Positions 12,255 to 17,322 of a stretch of DNA of 17,322 bases are shown piece by piece. The notes beneath the pieces were generated by a model, which saw only the letters and a program-made list of their open reading frames with translations, was not told the origin of the DNA and did not search any database. A program made the translations under genes and the position numbers. This stretch comes from Planctomycetota bacterium (GTDB lineage: Bacteria; Planctomycetota; UBA1135; JALUZX01): the NCBI GenBank assembly GCA_027011425.1, contig JALUZX010000808.1, positions 1 through 17,322 of the forward strand, given 5' to 3'. Position 1 is the stretch's first letter. Each line of letters begins with the position of its first letter.

Positions 12255-12264
12255 GGTCCAGTTC

Positions 12265-13476
<1,212 letters not shown>

Positions 13477-13572
13477 GGTCTTGGAGTCTCCTTTCTGGGG
13501 AACACCCTGTACCTTCGGGGCGGCGAAACCCGAAAGGTCAACCGCGGCCCATGCGGCCCAACATACCTCTAC

Positions 13573-13648
<76 letters not shown>

Positions 13649-13697
13649 ACCCTGCCTTTCCGATTACCTTATTTTTTCAACAACCCACAAAAGATCC

Positions 13698-13771
13698 TGG
13701 AGCGGGCGATGGGAATCGAACCCACGTGACCAGCTTGGAAGGCTGGGGCTCTACCATTGAGCTACGCCCGC
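13698..13771 (-). tRNA. trnG: tRNA-Gly (anticodon TCC)
   Basis: Acceptor GCGGGCG/CGCCCGC, D stem GCTC/GAGC, anticodon stem CCAGC/GCTGG with loop CTTCCAA giving TCC, T stem GTGGG/CCCAT, discriminator T and encoded CCA. 49 nt before tRNA-Thr(GGT). Confidence 0.96.
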
Positions 13772-13794
13772 TCGCTTCCCGGATCGTTCACCAC

Positions 13795-13814
13795 GTTTCT
13801 CTTTGAAAAGAAAC
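13795..13814 (-). other. Hairpin upstream of tRNA-Gly
   Basis: GTTTC/GAAAC extends inward to about 8 pairs with one G-U and a 4-nt loop. It lies in the long spacer between tRNA-Tyr and tRNA-Gly. A-T rich, no clean U-tail. Possibly a processing signal for the tRNA precursor; this is inference. Confidence 0.35.
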
Positions 13815-13897
13815 CTCCTGATTCGTCCAGGTTCTTCGCATCCCCCGGGGGGAAGCAGGTTTTCTCTCCATCCAGTCCTATGTCTTCGCTGATTCCA

Positions 13898-13920
13898 CCG
13901 GCCCTCTCCGGGAAGGCCGG
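13898..13920 (-). other. GC-rich hairpin in the tRNA-Tyr to tRNA-Gly spacer
   Basis: CCGGCC and GGCCGG form a 6-bp perfect stem with an 11-nt loop in the transcript. The surrounding gap (13772-13984, 213 nt) has no credible gene and no clear promoter, although gaps between the other clustered tRNAs are under 50 nt. Confidence 0.35.
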
Positions 13921-13984
13921 CCACCAGGGAGGTTCCCGCGAACCACCCTCGGTCCAACTCGCTTCTTTTGTTCAAGAACAGACC

Positions 13985-14069
13985 TGGTGGGCAGGGGAGG
14001 ATTCGAACCTCCGAAGGCTTCGCCACCAGATTTACAGTCTGGCCCCGTTGGCCGCTTGGGTACCTGCCC
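13985..14069 (-). tRNA. trnY: tRNA-Tyr (anticodon GTA)
   Basis: Class II tRNA of 85 nt. Acceptor GGGCAGG/CCTGCCC, anticodon stem CCAGA/TCTGG with loop CTGTAAA giving GTA, a long variable arm (GGCGAAGCC type), T stem GGAGG/CCTCC, discriminator A and encoded CCA. Confidence 0.96.
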
Positions 14070-14114
14070 GCTCCTTCCAGACCCCAAGGAAGCATCCGCC
14101 CTGCTTCCAGCCTT

Positions 14115-14190
14115 TGGAGCTAGCGATGGGACTCGAACCCATAACCCTCCGCTTACAAGGCGGAAGCTCTGCCGGTTGAGCTACGCTAGC
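14115..14190 (-). tRNA. trnT: tRNA-Thr (anticodon TGT)
   Basis: Acceptor GCTAGCG/CGCTAGC, D stem GCTC/GAGC, anticodon stem TCCGC/GCGGA with loop CTTGTAA giving TGT, T stem ATGGG/CCCAT, discriminator T and encoded CCA. First tRNA of the cluster, about 20 nt after the predicted transcription start. Confidence 0.96.
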
Positions 14191-14211
14191 TTCCCCGGGT
14201 CACTTCGAAAG

Positions 14212-14246
14212 GCCCCACATGATAGGGCTGGAGCCTTCGGGGTCAA
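14212..14246 (-). promoter_or_regulatory. Sigma70-type promoter of the tRNA-tuf operon
   Basis: A -35 box TTGACC (14246-14241; 5 of 6 to consensus) is separated by 16 nt from a -10 box TATCAT (14224-14219; 5 of 6). The discriminator after the -10 is GTGGGG, G-rich as in stable-RNA promoters under stringent control. Predicted start is near 14212, leaving a short leader of about 20 nt before tRNA-Thr(UGU). An alternative weaker pair (TTGTGG with TAAAAG, 17 nt apart) lies just upstream. Confidence 0.7.
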
Positions 14247-14263
14247 GGCCTTTTAGCAAGGGA

Positions 14264-14291
14264 GAAAAAAAACCACAACCCCTTTTTTTTC
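14264..14291 (-). promoter_or_regulatory. A8/T8 tracts upstream of the tRNA promoter
   Basis: Eight A (14265-14272) and eight T (14283-14290) on the + strand, flanked by G and C, make a 9-bp inverted repeat with a 10-nt spacer. Relative to the predicted start they lie at about -53 to -60 and -71 to -78. A+T tracts here could act as an UP element or bend DNA, which is common at strong stable-RNA promoters. They stand out in an otherwise G+C-rich window. The function is inferred. Confidence 0.4.
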
Positions 14292-14377
14292 ATGACTTTA
14301 GAGTTCCGCCCTTCTCTTTCTTCCCAAAAAGGACCAAATTTTCTCCACTTCCAGAGGCCTTTTCAGCACCGTCAGGC

Positions 14378-14773
14378 TCACCCCTTGGCTCCCGACCCGG
14401 CTCCAGTCCCCGGCTCCTGGAGGATCCCATCCACCTTTTCCAGGAGTTCCTTCAGGTCGAAAGGCTTCTTGAGCCACCCTTTCACGGCCCGCAAACTCTG
14501 GAGCCGGGCCTTCACGGAGTTCTCCAGGAACCCCGAGACCACCAGAACGGGAAGGGAAGGAAAGCCCTCCTCCATGGCCTGGATGACCTCCAGTCCCCCT
14601 ATCCCTGAAAGGAAGAGGTCTGAGATCAGGAGATCCACCCCCCCCTTCCCCAGGCGCTCCAGGGCATCCTTCCCTGTTTCCACCCTCTCCACCAAGTAGC
14701 CCCGGGAGGCCAGGACCTGGGTGAGCAGGAGGGCCACGCCCCCGTCGTTTTCCAAGACCAGGATCTTTTTCAT
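14378..14773 (-). CDS. Single-domain response regulator (receiver only)
   Basis: 131-residue protein made almost entirely of a CheY-like receiver domain; no output domain is present. The phospho-acceptor is Asp52 in LLISDLF, the switch residue is Ser80 in VLVVSGF, and the conserved Lys103 is in LKKPFD. The acidic pocket, normally D-D or E-D, reads Glu8-Asn9-Asp10, so the second metal-binding acid is Asn. The ATG at 14773 (MKKILVLENDGG) is fixed by GGGAGG 7 nt upstream; an open frame to 14809 was rejected. No partner kinase is visible nearby, so the pathway is unknown. The C-terminus (EPGTGAGSGAKG) is a short flexible tail. It lies 90 nt after mutS2 and before the tRNA promoter. Confidence 0.88.
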   Translation of the reverse strand: MKKILVLENDGGVALLLTQVLASRGYLVERVETGKDALERLGKGGVDLLISDLFLSGIGGLEVIQAMEEGFPSLPVLVVSGFLENSVKARLQSLRAVKGWLKKPFDLKELLEKVDGILQEPGTGAGSGAKG

Positions 14774-14797
14774 GGGGAAACCTCCCGCTGGGGTGGG

Positions 14798-14853
14798 AAA
14801 AAGGACCATACGCGCCCGCTGCCGGGAAGCAACGTTTCCAGGCCGGGAGGTCC
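14798..14853 (-). terminator. Possible weak terminator between mutS2 and the response regulator
   Basis: In the transcript GGACC (near 14853) can pair with GGTCC (near 14803), and five T follow directly. The 5-bp base encloses about 41 nt with a small internal CCCG/CGGG-type pairing, so the structure is loose. It would end mutS2 transcription or attenuate the response regulator. I rate it low. Confidence 0.25.
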
Positions 14854-14863
14854 ATCAAGAATC

Positions 14864-16969
14864 TCAGCGAAGAGTTTCATCTGGATACACATCCTGGAAG
14901 GGTACCTCCATGCGCATCCCCCCTTCCAACAAGACCAGGATCTTCCCTTTGCGGCGGTCCACCTTCTCAACGGGGCCCCGGAAACGAAACCGGGGCACCC
15001 GGACGGTGTCGCCCTTTCGCAAGTTTTCCAGGAAACGTTCCCTCTGCCGGGCCAGGGGGGACCAGGCCAGGAGGGACTCCAGGGCCTTCTTGAGCGCCCG
15101 GGCCCGCTCCCCGTGGGGGGCCGGCGCCTGGAGAAGGGGCTTCACCATCTCCAGGAGTTCCTCCCGGGCCTTGCGGAGAGAGGCTTCGGCCCTTTGCTCA
15201 GCTTCCCTTTCCAACCCGGCGGCCCGCTCCTCCAGGATCCGGGTCCTTTCCTCCAGCTCCCGGATCCTCCTTCCAGCGTCCCGCTCCATCTCCCTTGCCC
15301 TCTCCCGGTGGGATTCCGCAGCGAGCCGGGCCTCCTGGAGCTTTTCCACCAGCAATTCCATGCCCCCCTGGGGTTTGTCCAGCATCTCCTCGGCCCGGCG
15401 GGCCACCTTCTCCGGGATTCCCACGGCCCGGGCCACGGCCAGGGCGTTGGACGTCCCGGGAAGGCCGACGTGAAGGCGGTAGAGGGGCTTCAATGTGGCC
15501 GGATCGAATTCCATGGCCCCGTTCATGGCTCTCGGGTGGTGGAGGGCGAAGGTCTTGAGGACCCCGAGATGGGTCGTGGCCAGGACCTTCACACCCCGGC
15601 CGGCCAGTTCTTCGAGAACGGAGTATCCCAAAGCTCCGCCTTCGGCAGGATCCGTCCCGGCGCCCAGTTCGTCAAGGAGCACGAGAGAGCGGGACGTGGC
15701 CTGCTCCAGGGCGCGGACGATCCGCTTCATGTGGGCGCTGAAGGTGGAGAGGTTCTGGACGATCTCCTGCTCGTCGCCGATGTCGGCGTAGAGCCCGTCC
15801 AAGAAGGGCACCCGGGCCTCCCTGGCGAAGACGGGGAGGCCCGAGAGGGCCATGGCGCAAAGGAGGCCCACGCATTTGAGGGCCACCGTCTTCCCTCCCG
15901 TGTTGGGCCCGGTCACGACCAGGCAGTCGAAGCTCTCCCCCAGCTCAAGGTCCAGGGGAACCACCCGCCGCTCCCCGCCCTCTTCCCTGGAGAAATGGAC
16001 CAGCAAGGGGTGGCGGGCCTCCCGGATCCGGAGAGGCCAGTCTTGGACGATTTCCGGCACGGCCAGGTCCCACTCCAGGGCGGCCCTGGCCCGGGCGCAG
16101 ACGAAGTCGAAGAGCCCGAGTCCCTCGTGGGAGGCCAGAATCTCCTCTCTTCGCAGGGCAGCCTCCCGGGTCAGCTCCGCCAGAATCCGCCGGATCTCCG
16201 CCTCTTCCCGGGCCTTGGCCTCGGCCAGCTTGTTCGCCTGGGCCACGACCTCCTGGGGTTCGATGAAGGCCGTCTGGCCCGACTGGGACTTGTCGTGGAG
16301 GATCCCGGCAACGCGGCGGGCGTGTTCCGCCTTGACTTGCAGCACGGGCCTCCCGCCCCGCCAGGAAACCTGGGTGGTCTGGAGCCAGCGGGTGATCCTC
16401 TTGTCCTTGAGGAGCCCGCGGAGAACCGAATCGAGTCTCGCCTTGGCCTCGGCCAGGTCGGCCCGGATGCCCACGAGCCTGGGGCTCGCACTGTCCAGGA
16501 CATTTCCCCGCTCGTCCAGGACGGACTCCATCTTCTCTCTCAGGTCCTCCAGGTCGGGAAGGTCCTTGGCCAGCTCCGCCAGATGGGGCCGTTCTTCACC
16601 ATGGGTCTCGAGAAACTTCCGCACCCGCGCCAGGGCGCCCAGGTGGACCAGGAGTTCTCCCATGTCCTTGGCCCCAGGAAGCCTCCCTCCCGAGGCCATT
16701 CCCTCCAGCCATGCCCGGCAGTCCTTGAACCCCGTAAGGGGCGGCCGGCCGCCCTCCCTCAGGAAATCCCCCATCTCCCCCACCTGGCCCAGGGCCAGGG
16801 CCGCCTCTTCCGGAGTTTCCAAAGGCCCGCAATTCTCCAACCGGGAGAGCCCCAGGGAGGACTCCATGAAAGGCCGGAACAGGGGCAGGACCCGGCCGAA
16901 CTCCAGGGCCTCCAGGGCGAAGGCTTCCTTCCCGGAACTCTTTCCACCAGGAATGGGCTTGCCTGCCAC
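14864..16969 (-). CDS. mutS2: MutS2-family ATPase lacking the Smr domain
   Basis: Homologue of MutS2, an ABC-type ATPase that in other bacteria acts against recombination or rescues collided ribosomes. 701 residues, against about 780 for the usual protein. N-terminal helical core region about 1-330 (ALEALEFGRVLPLF...); Walker A GPNTGGKT at 354-361; the A-D-I-G-D-E-Q-E block and Walker B LVLLDELGAGTDP with Asp433-Glu434; H-loop TTHLGVLKTFA; coiled coil about 540-615; KOW-like segment about 650-698 (KGDTVRVPRFRFRGPVEKV). The protein stops there. The C-terminal Smr nuclease-type domain is absent, and only 90 nt remain before the next gene, so it was not split off by a frameshift. GTG 16969 has GGAGG 8 nt upstream, inside the end of the preceding gene. 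Confidence 0.9.
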   Translation of the reverse strand: MAGKPIPGGKSSGKEAFALEALEFGRVLPLFRPFMESSLGLSRLENCGPLETPEEAALALGQVGEMGDFLREGGRPPLTGFKDCRAWLEGMASGGRLPGAKDMGELLVHLGALARVRKFLETHGEERPHLAELAKDLPDLEDLREKMESVLDERGNVLDSASPRLVGIRADLAEAKARLDSVLRGLLKDKRITRWLQTTQVSWRGGRPVLQVKAEHARRVAGILHDKSQSGQTAFIEPQEVVAQANKLAEAKAREEAEIRRILAELTREAALRREEILASHEGLGLFDFVCARARAALEWDLAVPEIVQDWPLRIREARHPLLVHFSREEGGERRVVPLDLELGESFDCLVVTGPNTGGKTVALKCVGLLCAMALSGLPVFAREARVPFLDGLYADIGDEQEIVQNLSTFSAHMKRIVRALEQATSRSLVLLDELGAGTDPAEGGALGYSVLEELAGRGVKVLATTHLGVLKTFALHHPRAMNGAMEFDPATLKPLYRLHVGLPGTSNALAVARAVGIPEKVARRAEEMLDKPQGGMELLVEKLQEARLAAESHRERAREMERDAGRRIRELEERTRILEERAAGLEREAEQRAEASLRKAREELLEMVKPLLQAPAPHGERARALKKALESLLAWSPLARQRERFLENLRKGDTVRVPRFRFRGPVEKVDRRKGKILVLLEGGMRMEVPFQDVYPDETLR

Positions 16970-16972
16970 CTC

Positions 16973-17322
16973 TCAGCCCTCCAGGAGTCTTTCCGGAACG
17001 AGCCGGGAGAGAACCTGGGGACCGGAGAAGGCCACTTCCCGGTAGATTTCGAGAATGGCCGGCGGGTCCAACCGTTCCAGGTCCCTCTTTCTGACCAGCA
17101 CGAACATGCCCCCCATGTCCGCGCCGCCGGGACTCGCCAGGAGCCGGTCCGGCTCCTCCCGGAAATAACAGGCGGGCCTGTGGGCGCGCCTCGGGAAGAG
17201 GGCCACGCTCCACGCCCCTTCCACGAAGGAGGCGACAAGGTTCAGGTCGGGCTCGGCCCAGGGGTCCCCATTCCCGCCCTCTCCCCCCAGCCGGGCGATC
17301 GTTTTGCGTAGAACCGCAAGAA
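16973..17322 (-). CDS. DUF4922-like protein, C-terminal fragment
   Basis: The frame is open from the right edge to a TGA at 16973, giving about 116 residues with no start codon required inside the window (a GTG at 17224 is not needed). The segment LVASFVEGAWSVALFPRR, A-H-R-P-A-C-Y-F, and SPGGADMGGMFVLVRKRDLE resembles, from memory, the C-terminal part of DUF4922 proteins, which are related to HIT-type nucleotidyltransferases such as GDP-L-galactose phosphorylase. Its catalytic His motif would lie beyond the window. It ends 3 nt before the mutS2 start and supplies that gene's ribosome binding site, so they are probably translationally coupled. The reaction and substrate cannot be stated. Confidence 0.6.
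   Translation of the reverse strand, partial: LAVLRKTIARLGGEGGNGDPWAEPDLNLVASFVEGAWSVALFPRRAHRPACYFREEPDRLLASPGGADMGGMFVLVRKRDLERLDPPAILEIYREVAFSGPQVLSRLVPERLLEG

Noticed and set aside
13751..14256. Several open frames across the tRNA cluster on both strands
   Set aside because: They run through well-formed tRNA genes and have no domain or ribosome binding site.
14264..14291. A8/T8 inverted repeat as the terminator of the response regulator gene
   Set aside because: A stem of A-U pairs only is too weak, and no U-tail follows it. Its place upstream of the tRNA promoter fits an UP-like role better.

Overview
The window is a G+C-rich bacterial chromosome segment in which every supported gene lies on the minus strand, so it reads from right to left. 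It holds one of the most conserved gene clusters in bacteria: a tRNA/tuf operon running into rpmG, secE, nusG, the L11-L1-L10-L12 ribosomal protein genes and the two large RNA polymerase subunit genes. Several family-level details point to the Planctomycetota. NusG ends in FGRSTPVELEYWQ. RpoB has an SCRIIPERGSW...VTKKDSL...GKF block and RpoC has KPETINYRTYR...DGLFCERIFGPEKD, both of which I recall from planctomycete sequences. This assignment is from memory of those families, not from a search.

Layout in transcription order (right to left): (1) 17322-16973, the C-terminal end of a DUF4922-like (HIT-like) protein, followed 3 nt later by mutS2, whose product lacks the usual C-terminal Smr domain. 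(2) 14773-14378, a stand-alone receiver-domain response regulator with an altered acidic pocket. (3) 14377-14191, a regulatory gap with a good sigma70-type promoter (TTGACC-N16-TATCAT), a G-rich discriminator and upstream A8/T8 tracts. (4) 14190-13573, four tRNAs in the order Thr(UGU), Tyr(GUA), Gly(UCC), Thr(GGU), all with encoded CCA, followed by tuf. This matches the order of the E. coli thrU-tyrU-glyT-thrT-tufB operon. (5) A strong 12-bp hairpin after tuf, then rpmG and tRNA-Trp(CCA). (6) secE, nusG, rplK, rplA, rplJ, rplL, rpoB, and rpoC, which runs off the left edge.

The genes work together as translation and transcription machinery: EF-Tu with its tRNAs, the L1 and L12 stalks of the ribosome, the SecE translocon subunit, NusG and the beta/beta' core of RNA polymerase. 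No clear promoter was seen between tuf and secE, so the downstream genes may depend partly on readthrough from the tRNA promoter.

I see no mobile element, CRISPR array or defence system, and no convincing undescribed system. The points worth a second look are lineage-type variations on universal proteins (a roughly 110-residue insertion in the RpoC clamp, a roughly 20-residue insertion in NusG, an L33 with three of four zinc cysteines, a Smr-less MutS2, an E-N acidic pocket in the response regulator) and several RNA hairpins in the operon's gaps. There is no gene-free stretch over 300 bases; the longest gaps are about 213 nt (tRNA-Tyr to tRNA-Gly), 187 nt (response regulator to tRNA-Thr) and 171 nt (rplL to rpoB).
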